A DNA stretch of 64,000 nt from Rheinheimera faecalis (GTDB taxonomy: Bacteria > Pseudomonadota > Gammaproteobacteria > Enterobacterales > Alteromonadaceae). Shown one piece after another: positions 8,933 through 17,289 of this stretch. Every line of letters starts with the position of its first letter. Within the stretch, counting starts at the first letter, position 1. Made by a program: the position numbers and the translations under genes. The DNA is taken from positions 372,001-436,000 of the forward strand of contig NZ_JAJOYT010000001.1 of NCBI RefSeq assembly GCF_021290965.1, written 5' to 3'. The notes under the pieces were generated by a model that worked only from the letters and a program-made list of their open reading frames with translations, was not told the DNA's origin and made no database searches.

Positions 8933-9214
8933 ATGGATTTTAAAGCTCTTGTGCTGGCGATGTCGCCTGATACCTACCAGTCACTCCTCGAAACTGTAGC
9001 GACCGGCCGTTGGGCTGATGGTGTTGCACTTTCCGATATGCAAAAAGCTCACACTCAGCAACTGGTGATGGCCTATCAGGCTTATGTACTTAAATCCACC
9101 GAGCCTTACACTATAGGAGCGGATGGTCAGATGGTGGTTAAATCCAAAGCTGAAATGAAAAAACAATTCCCTCAGGACTCTTCGATAGCAAGGTTTGCGC
9201 ATGATGATCTTTAA
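8933..9214 (+). CDS. yeaC: DUF1315 family protein YeaC
   Basis: This 93-residue protein matches E. coli YeaC/DUF1315 along most of its length: MSPDTYQSLLETVATGRW, DGVALSDMQK, QLVMAYQAY and GQMVVKSKAEMKKQF. The family has no established biochemical function. The gene begins 1 bp after the zinc-ribbon gene, and its end overlaps the start of the DUF349 gene by 14 bp, so the three form a tight transcription unit. Confidence 0.88.
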   Translation: MDFKALVLAMSPDTYQSLLETVATGRWADGVALSDMQKAHTQQLVMAYQAYVLKSTEPYTIGADGQMVVKSKAEMKKQFPQDSSIARFAHDDL

Positions 9215-11897
9215 ACGTTGGTTTGCGCCGAAATGGCAACATAAAGATGCTGCAGTGCGGCAACAGGCGATTGCCGGGTTAAATGTGGATGCCCAGCACA
9301 AAGAAATTTTGCACGAACTGGCCTTTAATGATGGCCACGAGGCTGTGCGTCGTGCTGCACTGGAAAAACTCAATGAGTTTTCCTTATGGTGGCAAGCCAG
9401 TAAACAAGACAACGCTGAACGCTTAAAACACTATGCTGAAACTCAACTGGTGCAGATGGTGCTGGAAAATCGTATTTCAGCACCTTTGAAGCGTCAGTTT
9501 ATTGAAGAATGTCACAGAAGTAGCATTTTAGAAAAGTTAGCCCAAACCGAAACAGACGCTGATATCCGTTTCTCACTGATTATGCGCCTGAAAAAGACAG
9601 ATCTGATCCTGACCAATTTGCAGCAAGACCTGCTGAGTCTGGAGCAAAAACGTCAGCTACTTGCTTTAATCACAGAACCAAAGCAGTTAGAAAAACTGAG
9701 CAAACAACTGGCTGAACCTTTAGCAAGCGAGTTAAAGCAGCAGTTGCGACAACAGCAAGAAGCCAAGGACAAACCTGTTCAGGTGCGAAAAGTGGTTAAC
9801 CTGCTGTTGGCAAAATTAAATGCGGTGCGTGAGCGCGGTGATTTAGTTCAGATGCAGCAAAAATGGCTGCAGTACCAGCAAGAATGGGATGCCGCACAGT
9901 CCGATTTGGCTCTGCTGGATGATGCTGCTGAACTGACGCAAAAATATAACAAAATCAAATTATTGACCGAAGCCGCATGGGCACCTTTGGTAAAAGAGCA
10001 GCAACTGCAACTGGCTCAACAACAAAAAATTTCCGCGCTGAAACAGCAGCAACAAGAGTTTGAAACCAAATTGCAGGCTTTACAACAACAGTTATCCCAG
10101 CTGATGTCCGAAGGACGGCTGGATGAAACTGATCCATTGGCTGCAGAAGTTGCGACTTTGCTACAGCAAGTCTCACAAAGTGATTTAGCCTCTGCAGTAA
10201 AAGCCAGTCTGCAAAAAGCACTGACAGCTTTTGAGCGTCAATTGCAGCAGTTACCAGCTCAGGCTGAACAGTTATTCAAATTAACACGCTTGTTGGCTGA
10301 CTGGTCTGTTGCAACTGTCCCGGCAGATGCAACCCAGTTTCAGCATATCGAAGCTAAATATCAGCAATGGCAGCAGGAATGGAGCAAAGGCCGCAAGACC
10401 TTAGGCGCTATGTTGCCAGACAGTCTGGCGGAGGCTCAGCAGCAATTAAATGCCCAGTGGCAAGCCGTGATGACTGGTTTTGCCGGCCAGGCCGAAAAAG
10501 ATCTGAAGTCACTGCGCTCAAAACTTGCTGAATTCCGTCGTTTGTATGAAGCAGGGCGTTATAAAGTATTGTTTGGCCTGTTTAAAGGTATCCAACAAAG
10601 TTACGCCGAATTAACCCCGGCTCAGCAGCAACAACTCAGCAAAGACTATCAGGCTGCAGAGCAGCAACTGCAGCACCTGAATGAGTTACAAAACTACATC
10701 GCCACACCTCGTAAGCAAGAATTAGTCGCTCAAATGCAAGCTCTGGCTGTAGCCACTGATGTATCAGCGCCAGAGCGTGCTGAACAGGTGAAGTTAGCCC
10801 GAGCGAACTGGCAGACCTTAGGTCGTGCCGATGAAGCTTTAGAGGCAGATTTGAACCAGGCCTTTAATCTGGCTTGTGAGCAAGCTTTTGCACCTTGCCG
10901 TGATTATTTCGCAGCTCAGGACGAGCAACGTAAACAAAATGCGTTGATTAAACAGCAGATTCTGGCGGATTTAACTGCGTTATTGGAGCAGCCTTTAGAC
11001 AAGAGCTTTGATAGCCAGTTGACCAGATTACAAAAAAGCTGGCGGGAAAGTGGTCCAACAGAATCTGGTCTTTATAAAGAGCTTTCGGCCCAGTTTAAAA
11101 CTCTGGTTGATCAGCTAAAAAGTCGGGTTCGTGGTCAACATGAACAGAATTTAGCGGAAAAACAACAGCTGATTCAAAAAGCCCAACAGTTGCTGACACT
11201 ATCAGTTGATGAAGCAGTGGCTGGCGCTAAAAAGCTGCAGCAAGACTGGAAACAGATTGGTTTTGCCGGCAAAACTGACCAGCAACTCTGGTCAGAATTC
11301 CGTATCGTCTGCGATCGAATTTTCGCCAATAAAACCGCAGCAAAACAACAGCAAGATCAGCAATGGGCTGAGCAGCAGCAACAAGCTGAAACTCAGTTTG
11401 CTGAAGTTGCAACACAGTGTGCACAAGCAGCCACTGCGTCAGAACTGCATGCTGCCCATAGCGCCTTAAAAGCGCTGGATCTGCCAGCTAAATCTGTTTT
11501 ATCGCAGCAAAAGCAGCAGTTGTTAGCACAAGTACAGCAGAAGCTGGAGACATTGGAGCAGTCTGCTTTTAATGCCAGTTATCAGCAATTGTTTGCTGCA
11601 CTTGAACAAGCTGATGTGACAGCTGACGCTATTCCTGTGCGTTTTCGTGAAGACTTCGCTAAAGGCAATGAGTCGCAGCTGACCCGGGCTCAGCTCACTA
11701 CTGCTATTGAACTAATTAGTGGAAAAGACTGTGTCGCCGCAGATAAAGCACAAGTGCAACTGCAGTTGTTGTCGGATAAACACAATTCCGGCACCAGCCT
11801 GACGGTTGACGCTTTATTAAAACGCTGGTTAAGTTTTGGTGCTGTGAAAGCAGAAGAGCAGGGCTTAGTACTACGTTTAAAAGCTGTATTTGCGTAA
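9201..11897 (+). CDS. Large DUF349 repeat protein, Gln-rich helical
   Basis: This ~898-residue cytoplasmic protein has an unusually high glutamine content and predicted long helices and coiled coils throughout. The N-terminal ~60 residues (AVRQQAIAGL, EAVRRAALEKL) look like a HEAT-type helical repeat. The later part has several DUF349 units, seen as recurring W-hydrophobic motifs such as LQKSWRESGPTESGLYKELS and KLQQDWKQIGFAGKTDQQLW followed by FRIVCDRIF. The function of DUF349 is poorly defined. I start it at the ATG at 9201, with AAGG 8 bp upstream; an in-frame TTG two codons earlier is less likely. It overlaps yeaC by 14 bp. Confidence 0.88.
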   Translation: MMIFKRWFAPKWQHKDAAVRQQAIAGLNVDAQHKEILHELAFNDGHEAVRRAALEKLNEFSLWWQASKQDNAERLKHYAETQLVQMVLENRISAPLKRQFIEECHRSSILEKLAQTETDADIRFSLIMRLKKTDLILTNLQQDLLSLEQKRQLLALITEPKQLEKLSKQLAEPLASELKQQLRQQQEAKDKPVQVRKVVNLLLAKLNAVRERGDLVQMQQKWLQYQQEWDAAQSDLALLDDAAELTQKYNKIKLLTEAAWAPLVKEQQLQLAQQQKISALKQQQQEFETKLQALQQQLSQLMSEGRLDETDPLAAEVATLLQQVSQSDLASAVKASLQKALTAFERQLQQLPAQAEQLFKLTRLLADWSVATVPADATQFQHIEAKYQQWQQEWSKGRKTLGAMLPDSLAEAQQQLNAQWQAVMTGFAGQAEKDLKSLRSKLAEFRRLYEAGRYKVLFGLFKGIQQSYAELTPAQQQQLSKDYQAAEQQLQHLNELQNYIATPRKQELVAQMQALAVATDVSAPERAEQVKLARANWQTLGRADEALEADLNQAFNLACEQAFAPCRDYFAAQDEQRKQNALIKQQILADLTALLEQPLDKSFDSQLTRLQKSWRESGPTESGLYKELSAQFKTLVDQLKSRVRGQHEQNLAEKQQLIQKAQQLLTLSVDEAVAGAKKLQQDWKQIGFAGKTDQQLWSEFRIVCDRIFANKTAAKQQQDQQWAEQQQQAETQFAEVATQCAQAATASELHAAHSALKALDLPAKSVLSQQKQQLLAQVQQKLETLEQSAFNASYQQLFAALEQADVTADAIPVRFREDFAKGNESQLTRAQLTTAIELISGKDCVAADKAQVQLQLLSDKHNSGTSLTVDALLKRWLSFGAVKAEEQGLVLRLKAVFA

Positions 11898-11914
11898 GGC
11901 AAATACAGACTATG

Positions 11915-11941
11915 AAAAAGCCAGCGTACGCTGGCTTTTTT
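11915..11941. terminator. Bidirectional terminator between the DUF349 gene and ansA
   Basis: AAAAAGCCAGCG and CGCTGGCTTTTT form a perfect 12-bp palindrome around TA, with A and T tracts on both sides. It lies between two converging genes and can serve both. Confidence 0.92.
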
Positions 11942-11961
11942 ACATCCGCGATACAGTACTT

Positions 11962-12975
11962 TTAAAGCGTTAACTCACCACGCAAACTTTGTTGCATAAA
12001 GAGCCGCACTTGCTCAGTGCTTAAAGGCTGGCTCAGTAAATAATGCAGTTTGGTTAAGGTGGCTTCCAGTGTCATATCGTAACCACTGATCACACCACAA
12101 GCTCGCAGGGCATTGCCTGTGGCATATCCCCCCATATTGACCTTGCCTTTAAAACACTGGGTACAGTTGACAATAATAGTGCCGCGCTTAGAGGCTTCAG
12201 TCAGAGCCTCCAGCAGTTCTGGTTGCTGTGGCGCATTGCCTACACCATAGGATTTAATGATCAACGCCTTGATAGGGGCGGCCGCCATATTTTTAATCAC
12301 TTCAGCGCTTATGCCAGGATACAGCGTCACCACACTAATAGGCTGAGGTGTGATTTGTGCGATTTTTAAGGCTTTGGTCACGGCAGTCGAGGCCAGATGA
12401 CCGGAAATTAAATTGATATGAATACCAGCTTCAATCAACGGTGAAAAGTTCGGAGATGCAAAAGCATCAAACCCATCTGCATCAGCTTTTGTAGCCCGGT
12501 TTCCACGAAAAAGTTTATTATTAAAAAATAACGCGACTTCAGCGATAGGATAATAGGCCGCTAAATAGAGGGCATTGAGTAAATTTACCTGGCCGTCAGA
12601 GCGTAATTGCGCCAATGGAATTTGTGAGCCCGTCACTATCACAGGTTTTGCCAGGTCTTCCAGCATAAAGGACAAAGCAGAGGCGGTGTAAGCCATGGTA
12701 TCAGTGCCATGCAGTACAACAAAACCATCGTAGTCTGCATAATGGCTTTGAATATCAGTGGCAATTTCCAGCCAATGCGCTGGTGTCATATCGGAGGAGT
12801 CAATCACAGGGTGGTATTCGTGGATATCAAATTCCGGCATTTCTGAGCGGTAAAACTCCGGCATGCTTTTAACGGTATCGGATAAAAAGCCAGGCACTGG
12901 CACAAAACCATTACTCGATTGCTGCATACCTATAGTTCCGCCTGTGTAGGCGACATAAATTCGTTTTTTATTCAT
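11962..12975 (-). CDS. ansA: Type I (cytoplasmic) L-asparaginase
   Basis: AnsA hydrolyses L-asparagine to aspartate and ammonia. The protein of ~337 residues, close to E. coli AnsA, lacks a signal peptide, which fits the cytoplasmic type I enzyme. The first catalytic Thr is in AYTGGTIGM (about residue 12-13 of the chosen start), the second triad is in LHGTDTMAYTASAL, and VTGSQIPLAQLRSDG follows. The ATG at 12975 is chosen because the protein then begins MNKKRIYVAYTGG; the in-frame extension upstream to 13017 adds 14 residues not expected in the family. It is alone in its transcription unit and shares a terminator with the converging DUF349 gene. Confidence 0.93.
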   Translation of the reverse strand: MNKKRIYVAYTGGTIGMQQSSNGFVPVPGFLSDTVKSMPEFYRSEMPEFDIHEYHPVIDSSDMTPAHWLEIATDIQSHYADYDGFVVLHGTDTMAYTASALSFMLEDLAKPVIVTGSQIPLAQLRSDGQVNLLNALYLAAYYPIAEVALFFNNKLFRGNRATKADADGFDAFASPNFSPLIEAGIHINLISGHLASTAVTKALKIAQITPQPISVVTLYPGISAEVIKNMAAAPIKALIIKSYGVGNAPQQPELLEALTEASKRGTIIVNCTQCFKGKVNMGGYATGNALRACGVISGYDMTLEATLTKLHYLLSQPLSTEQVRLFMQQSLRGELTL

Positions 12976-13167
12976 GACAGAGAAAGTCCTGATCTGTTGT
13001 GGTGCTATTGTAATCAACGGCGGCAGAGCTGTCAGGTTTTGTTCGGTTTAATCTGTGGGCATACAGTTATTTCGTTATTTTTTGCATGTAAGAGCGCAGA
13101 AAATTAGCAAAAAGTAATCACTTTGCACAAATGCTGAGCAAACGGATTAAAAGCGATAGAAAAGCAC

Positions 13168-13196
13168 TTTACAAAAAAAGGCGACACCCCTAATAT
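13168..13196 (+). promoter_or_regulatory. Promoter of tRNA-Ser
   Basis: TTTACA (13168-13173), a 17-bp spacer and TAATAT (13191-13196) are followed by a GC-rich GGCGTCC discriminator, as expected for a stringently controlled stable-RNA promoter. The tRNA begins 12 bp after the -10. Confidence 0.8.
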
Positions 13197-13208
13197 GGCG
13201 TCCAACGC

Positions 13209-13299
13209 GGAGGGGTGGCAGAGCGGTTTAATGCACCGGTCTTGAAAACCGGCGAAGGTTAATAGCCTTCCGAGAGTTCGAATCTCTCCCCCTCCGCCA
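13209..13299 (+). tRNA. tRNA-Ser (anticodon TGA)
   Basis: The 91-nt gene has acceptor GGAGGGG pairing with CCCCTCC, discriminator G and an encoded CCA. The anticodon stem CCGGT/ACCGG encloses a loop with TGA. The long variable arm CGAAGG...CCTTCCG is typical of serine tRNAs. Confidence 0.97.
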
Positions 13300-13301
13300 T
13301 T

Positions 13302-13327
13302 AAAACCACCATCAAGGTGGTTTTTTT
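13302..13327 (+). terminator. Terminator of tRNA-Ser
   Basis: AAAACCACC and GGTGG with a 5-nt ATCAA loop run into seven T, two bases after the tRNA CCA end. Confidence 0.9.
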
Positions 13328-13504
13328 ATGCCTGCAATTTTCCTATCTTATTGGTTTATAAGTTTTTTCTGTGTTATCCCCAACAAATTTGTGTTACTTA
13401 TCGCATTCGTTGATGAAGTGCTTGAGCTTTATCCTGTCTCTGCTTTATGCTCAGACAGAATCCAGCTAGACTGGAGTAGTTGACCTTGGCCCGGAGAGAT
13501 CAAA

Positions 13505-14149
13505 TTGATTAATGTGTTATTGGTGGATGATCACGAGCTGGTTCGTACCGGCATCAGTCGTATACTAATGGACGAACGTGGCATCAAGGTCATAGGTGAA
13601 GCTATTTCCGGTGAAGCTGCCATCCAGTTTTGTCGCGCCCAGACACCAGATGTGGTGCTGATGGATATGAATATGCCTGGTATGGGCGGTATGACCGCGA
13701 CCAAACGTATATTACATTATTGTCCTGAGATTAAGGTTCTGGCGTTATCTGTCTCTTGTGAAGAGCCTGTTCCTACCAAAGTAATGCAACTCGGTGCCGC
13801 AGGTTTTATTTCGAAAAATGCCGCCCCCTCAGAAATGGTCAGCGCAATACGTAAAGTACATGCAGGCGAGCGTTATATCTCAGGTGAAGTCGCACAAAAG
13901 ATGGCGATGAGCCGCGTGACCAGCAGTAACCAGAATCCTTTTGAAGAGCTATCTGACCGTGAAATGCAGATTATGTTGATGATCACCCGTGGTCAGAAGG
14001 TCAACGACATAGCTGAACAGTTGAATGTCAGCGCCAAAACGGTCAATTCCTACCGCTATCGTATGTTTGAAAAACTGGATATCAGCGGTGATGTCGAGTT
14101 GACTCATTTAGCTTTGCGCCACGGCATGATCGACATTGCGAAGTTATAA
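13505..14149 (+). CDS. uvrY: Response regulator UvrY/GacA
   Basis: UvrY/GacA is the response regulator of the BarA/GacS sensor kinase and normally activates the Csr/Rsm small RNAs. The 214-residue protein has a receiver domain (acidic DD at residues 8-9, phospho-acceptor Asp54 in VVLMDMNMPGMGG, conserved Ser and Lys in the SVS and FISKNA blocks) and a C-terminal LuxR-type HTH (LSDREMQIMLMI, DIAEQLNVSAKTVNSYRYRM). Translation starts at TTG, preceded by GGAG 8 bp upstream; no better ATG exists in frame. It lies directly before uvrC, the widely conserved uvrY-uvrC order. Confidence 0.95.
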   Translation: MINVLLVDDHELVRTGISRILMDERGIKVIGEAISGEAAIQFCRAQTPDVVLMDMNMPGMGGMTATKRILHYCPEIKVLALSVSCEEPVPTKVMQLGAAGFISKNAAPSEMVSAIRKVHAGERYISGEVAQKMAMSRVTSSNQNPFEELSDREMQIMLMITRGQKVNDIAEQLNVSAKTVNSYRYRMFEKLDISGDVELTHLALRHGMIDIAKL

Positions 14150-14173
14150 CTGCCTCCATGATGTTTAATACCG

Positions 14174-15988
14174 ATGTTTGACGCCAAAAGCTTCCTGAAA
14201 ACCGCGCCCCATATGCCGGGCGTGTATCGTATGCTGGATCAGAAAGAAACCGTCATTTATGTCGGTAAAGCCAAAGATCTGAAAAAACGCTTATCCAGTT
14301 ATTTCCGCCAGAATGTGTCCGGTAGCAAAACCCGCGCTTTGGTCAGCCATATTCGCAGCGTAGAAATTACGGTCACACAAAGTGAAACTGAAGCGCTGAT
14401 TTTAGAAAATAATCTGATTAAGCAGTACCTGCCGAAATACAATATTCTGCTTAGGGACGATAAATCTTACCCTTTTATTTTGATCACCAATCATAAACAC
14501 CCGCGTATCAGTTCGCACCGTGGACCTCGGAAAGTGGAGGGGCAGTATTTTGGTCCTTATCCAAGCGCAGGCGCTGTGTGGGAAAGTTTAAAGCTGCTGC
14601 AAAAAGTATTTCCTATCCGCCAGTGTGAAGACGGCTTTTACCGCGCCCGCACCCGGCCTTGTTTGCAATACCAGTTAAAACTCTGCTCAGCGCCTTGTGT
14701 TGGCAAAATCTCTGACGAAGATTATGCAGCTGAAGTGAAAAATACCTCGTTATTTTTATCCGGCAAAAGCCAGCAGTTGATTGAGCAACTGGTGCAGCAA
14801 ATGGAAAAAGCCAGCAGCGAGATGGCCTTTGAAAAAGCAGCGCAGTTTCGCGATCAAATCGTCAGCTTGCGCAAAGTACAGGAACAGCAATACGTCAGTG
14901 GTGATCACGAAGAGATGGATGTGATAGCTCTGGAGTGGTCGCATGGTGTGGCTTGTATTCATGTGCTTTTTATTCGTGATCATAAGGTTCTGGGCAGTAA
15001 AAACTTTTTCCCTAAAGTGCCGGCAGGTTCTGAACCTGAAGAAATTTTGCCGTCCTTTTTAGCTCAGTTTTATTTAAGTGGTGCCGGTGGCCAAATGGTG
15101 CCAAAAGAACTGGTTTTAAGCGAGCAGGTAGCTGATGACGAACAACTGGCTCAGGCCATTGGTGAATTAGCGCAACGTAAAGTCAGTTTTGTCTATGCTA
15201 AACGCGGCGAAAAAGCTCGTTATTTAGCCTTAGCGCAAAAAAATGCTCAGCTGGCTGCTGCCACTAAGCTGTCCGTTAAAGAGCAGGTGGCAGTGCGTTA
15301 CCGAGAGCTGAAACAAACGCTGAAGCTTGAGTTGTTAGAGCGGATGGAATGTTTTGACATCAGTCATACCATGGGCCAGTCGACTATTGCCTCCTGCGTC
15401 GTATTTGACGGTCATGGCCCAAATAAAAGCGAATACCGTCGTTTTAATGTCGAAGGCATTACGCCCGGTGATGATTATGCCGCTATGTTGTTCGCGTTAA
15501 ATAAGCGCTACGGCAAACTCACCGATGAAAGTCGTATCCCGGATTTGATTTTAATAGACGGTGGCCAGGGGCAGTTGACTCAGGCGATTAACTTTTTCAG
15601 TGACTGGCCTTTTGCGAAAAGACCCTTATTGGTCGGGGTTGCCAAAGGCACCAGTCGTAAACCTGGTCTTGAAACTTTAATTTTACCGGACAACCCTGCA
15701 GGTTTTTCTCTTGCCTCAGAATCACCGGCTTTGCATTTAATTCAGCAAATCCGCGACGAAGCACACCGTTTTGCTATCACCGGCCATCGCAATAAACGCG
15801 GTAAAGCCATTATTAAAAGCCCATTAGAAAATATCGACGGAGTAGGTGAGAAACGCCGACAAGCTTTGTTACAATACCTCGGAGGTTTGCATGGCGTGAT
15901 GCAGGCTTCTGTGGACGAACTCGCGACAGTACCGGGAATTTCCAGGCAACAGGCCGAAAAGATTTACCAGGCATGTCACAATAACTAA
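14174..15988 (+). CDS. uvrC: Excinuclease ABC subunit C
   Basis: UvrC makes both incisions around a lesion in nucleotide excision repair, together with UvrB. The 604-residue protein has the N-terminal GIY-YIG nuclease (GVYRMLDQKETVIYVGKAKD, about 16-35), a cysteine block (CEDGFYRARTRPCLQYQLKL), a UVR motif near 200-235 for UvrB binding, the RNase H-like C-terminal nuclease (ECFDISHTMGQSTIASCVVF, LILIDGGQGQL), and terminal helix-hairpin-helix motifs (GVGEKRRQALLQYLGG). It follows uvrY by 24 bp and precedes pgsA by 30 bp. Confidence 0.97.
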   Translation: MFDAKSFLKTAPHMPGVYRMLDQKETVIYVGKAKDLKKRLSSYFRQNVSGSKTRALVSHIRSVEITVTQSETEALILENNLIKQYLPKYNILLRDDKSYPFILITNHKHPRISSHRGPRKVEGQYFGPYPSAGAVWESLKLLQKVFPIRQCEDGFYRARTRPCLQYQLKLCSAPCVGKISDEDYAAEVKNTSLFLSGKSQQLIEQLVQQMEKASSEMAFEKAAQFRDQIVSLRKVQEQQYVSGDHEEMDVIALEWSHGVACIHVLFIRDHKVLGSKNFFPKVPAGSEPEEILPSFLAQFYLSGAGGQMVPKELVLSEQVADDEQLAQAIGELAQRKVSFVYAKRGEKARYLALAQKNAQLAAATKLSVKEQVAVRYRELKQTLKLELLERMECFDISHTMGQSTIASCVVFDGHGPNKSEYRRFNVEGITPGDDYAAMLFALNKRYGKLTDESRIPDLILIDGGQGQLTQAINFFSDWPFAKRPLLVGVAKGTSRKPGLETLILPDNPAGFSLASESPALHLIQQIRDEAHRFAITGHRNKRGKAIIKSPLENIDGVGEKRRQALLQYLGGLHGVMQASVDELATVPGISRQQAEKIYQACHNN

Positions 15989-16018
15989 AAATTTGTGCCG
16001 ACTTTGAGAAGTAGTGTT

Positions 16019-16561
16019 ATGTGGAATATTCCAAATCTGTTAACTCTGTTCCGATTGTGTTTGATCCCGGTTTGTTTATTCTGCTTCTACTCTGAACTGG
16101 AACACGCCCGTTTTTTTGCCGCTTTTGCCTTTTGGTTTGCCGCTATCACTGACATGTTAGATGGTTATTTAGCCCGTAAGATGCAGCTGATGACTCCTTT
16201 TGGCGCTTTTTTAGATCCGGTCGCAGACAAATTGATGGTCGCAGCAGCTTTAGTACTGATTGCTGTGGATATGCAAACCTTGTGGGTGACTATTCCGGCT
16301 TTTATTATGATTAGCCGCGAGATTTTAATTTCAGCCTTACGTGAATGGATGGCTGGGGTAGGTCAGCGCGCTCAGGTCGCTGTATCAGAAGTAGGCAAAT
16401 ACAAAACAGCAGCTCAGATGTTGGCTTTAATTGGCTTAATTTGGCAACCTGTGGGCTGGCTGACCGATTTAAGTATGGCATTGCTGTATATAGCCACTTT
16501 ATTGACTGTCTGGTCTATGTTGGTTTATCTGAAAGCATCCTGGCCAGCGCTGAGTAAATAA
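16019..16561 (+). CDS. pgsA: CDP-diacylglycerol--glycerol-3-phosphate 3-phosphatidyltransferase
   Basis: PgsA makes phosphatidylglycerol phosphate, the committed step to PG and cardiolipin, in the inner membrane. The ~180-residue protein has about four to six transmembrane segments and the CDP-alcohol phosphotransferase signature: DMLDGYLARKMQ followed by FGAFLDPVADK, with all the Asp residues present. I start it at the ATG at 16019 (MWNIPNLLTLFR), preceded by GAGAAG. An in-frame GTG at 15995 would add 8 residues unlike the family. It completes the uvrY-uvrC-pgsA operon and is followed by a tRNA cluster, as in many gammaproteobacteria. Confidence 0.95.
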   Translation: MWNIPNLLTLFRLCLIPVCLFCFYSELEHARFFAAFAFWFAAITDMLDGYLARKMQLMTPFGAFLDPVADKLMVAAALVLIAVDMQTLWVTIPAFIMISREILISALREWMAGVGQRAQVAVSEVGKYKTAAQMLALIGLIWQPVGWLTDLSMALLYIATLLTVWSMLVYLKASWPALSK

Positions 16562-16633
16562 GCGGAAAAAGTTTGCAAAAACAGCAGTGAAGCTACTTTT
16601 TGAGCAAACGAATTTAAAAGCATAAATTTGTGG

Positions 16634-16661
16634 TTGACGTAAAAGCATAAACCAGTAGAAT
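16634..16661 (+). promoter_or_regulatory. Promoter of the tRNA-Gly/Cys/Leu/Gly cluster
   Basis: TTGACG (16634-16639), a 16-bp spacer and TAGAAT (16656-16661) lie 33 bp upstream of the first tRNA. Confidence 0.75.
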
Positions 16662-16694
16662 GCGTCTCGTGTTACGGCGAATGGCCAGTAAAAA

Positions 16695-16770
16695 GCGGGC
16701 ATAGCTCAGTTGGTAGAGCGCGACCTTGCCAAGGTCGAGGTCACGAGTTCGAGCCTCGTTGCCCGCTCCA
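16695..16770 (+). tRNA. tRNA-Gly (anticodon GCC), copy 1
   Basis: The 76-nt gene has acceptor GCGGGCA/TGCCCGC, discriminator T and encoded CCA. The anticodon loop is CTTGCCAAG. It looks identical to the copy at 17079. Confidence 0.97.
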
Positions 16771-16785
16771 AGTCGTACGCCAGAT

Positions 16786-16859
16786 GGCGGGTTGGCAGAA
16801 TGGCCATGCAGCGGATTGCAAATCCGTCCACCTCGGTTCGACTCCGGGACCCGCCTCCA
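16786..16859 (+). tRNA. tRNA-Cys (anticodon GCA)
   Basis: The 74-nt gene has acceptor GGCGGGT/ACCCGCC, discriminator T and encoded CCA. The anticodon loop ATTGCAAAT reads GCA. It lies 15 bp after tRNA-Gly in the same cluster. Confidence 0.96.
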
Positions 16860-16916
16860 TTTAACGTTGTACTTGGTTAGATGCTGTTGGCTGTAATACA
16901 AAATTGAAAAGTGTTT

Positions 16917-17003
16917 GCCCGGGTGGTGAAATCGGTAGACACAAGGGATTTAAAATCCCTCGCTCGAAAGGGCGTGCCGGTTCAAGTCCGGCCCCGGGCA
17001 CCA
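16917..17003 (+). tRNA. tRNA-Leu (anticodon TAA)
   Basis: The 87-nt gene has acceptor GCCCGGG/CCCGGGC, encoded ACCA, anticodon loop ATTTAAAAT (TAA) and a long variable arm (CGCTCGAAAGGGCG), as expected for a class II leucine tRNA. Confidence 0.96.
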
Positions 17004-17078
17004 TCTCAACAGCAATATGTTGAGATAAGCTGAAAAACATTAAATACCAAAGCAGGTTGTTATCTGCAAAATGCCTAA

Positions 17079-17154
17079 GCGGGCATAGCTCAGTTGGTAG
17101 AGCGCGACCTTGCCAAGGTCGAGGTCACGAGTTCGAGCCTCGTTGCCCGCTCCA
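17079..17154 (+). tRNA. tRNA-Gly (anticodon GCC), copy 2
   Basis: This has the same sequence as the copy at 16695. It is the last tRNA of the cluster and is followed by a terminator. Confidence 0.97.
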
Positions 17155-17161
17155 AATTCAG

Positions 17162-17189
17162 AAAAAAGCAGCCTTCAGGCTGCTTTTTT
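17162..17189 (+). terminator. Terminator of the tRNA-Gly/Cys/Leu/Gly cluster
   Basis: AAAAAAGCAGCC and GGCTGCTTTTTT form a 12-bp palindromic stem with a TTCA loop, 8 bp after the last tRNA. Confidence 0.9.
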
Positions 17190-17246
17190 CGTTTCAGAAT
17201 ATCTTAGAAATATTCTCTGCGATTTGGATTCAGAGTGGTGATACAA

Positions 17247-17270
17247 AAAAAGCGGCCAGAGCCGCTTTTT
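17247..17270 (-). terminator. Terminator of the DASS transporter gene
   Basis: AGCGGC and GCCGCT form the stem with A and T runs outside. On the minus strand it is followed by seven T and lies 20 bp beyond the transporter stop. Confidence 0.85.
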
Positions 17271-17289
17271 AGTAGGTTTAGTCGAGCGC

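Noticed and set aside
9201-11897. Repeated CAGCAG/CAACAG tracts as a nucleotide repeat element.
   Set aside because: They encode the Gln-rich helices of the DUF349 protein and stay in frame without exact repetition.
13018-13167. A possible gene in the gap between ansA and tRNA-Ser.
   Set aside because: Only short frames without ribosome binding sites; the stretch is probably promoter DNA for ansA and the tRNA.
17057-17272. Open frame covering the second tRNA-Gly.
   Set aside because: It overlaps the tRNA and its terminator and has no ribosome binding site or family features.
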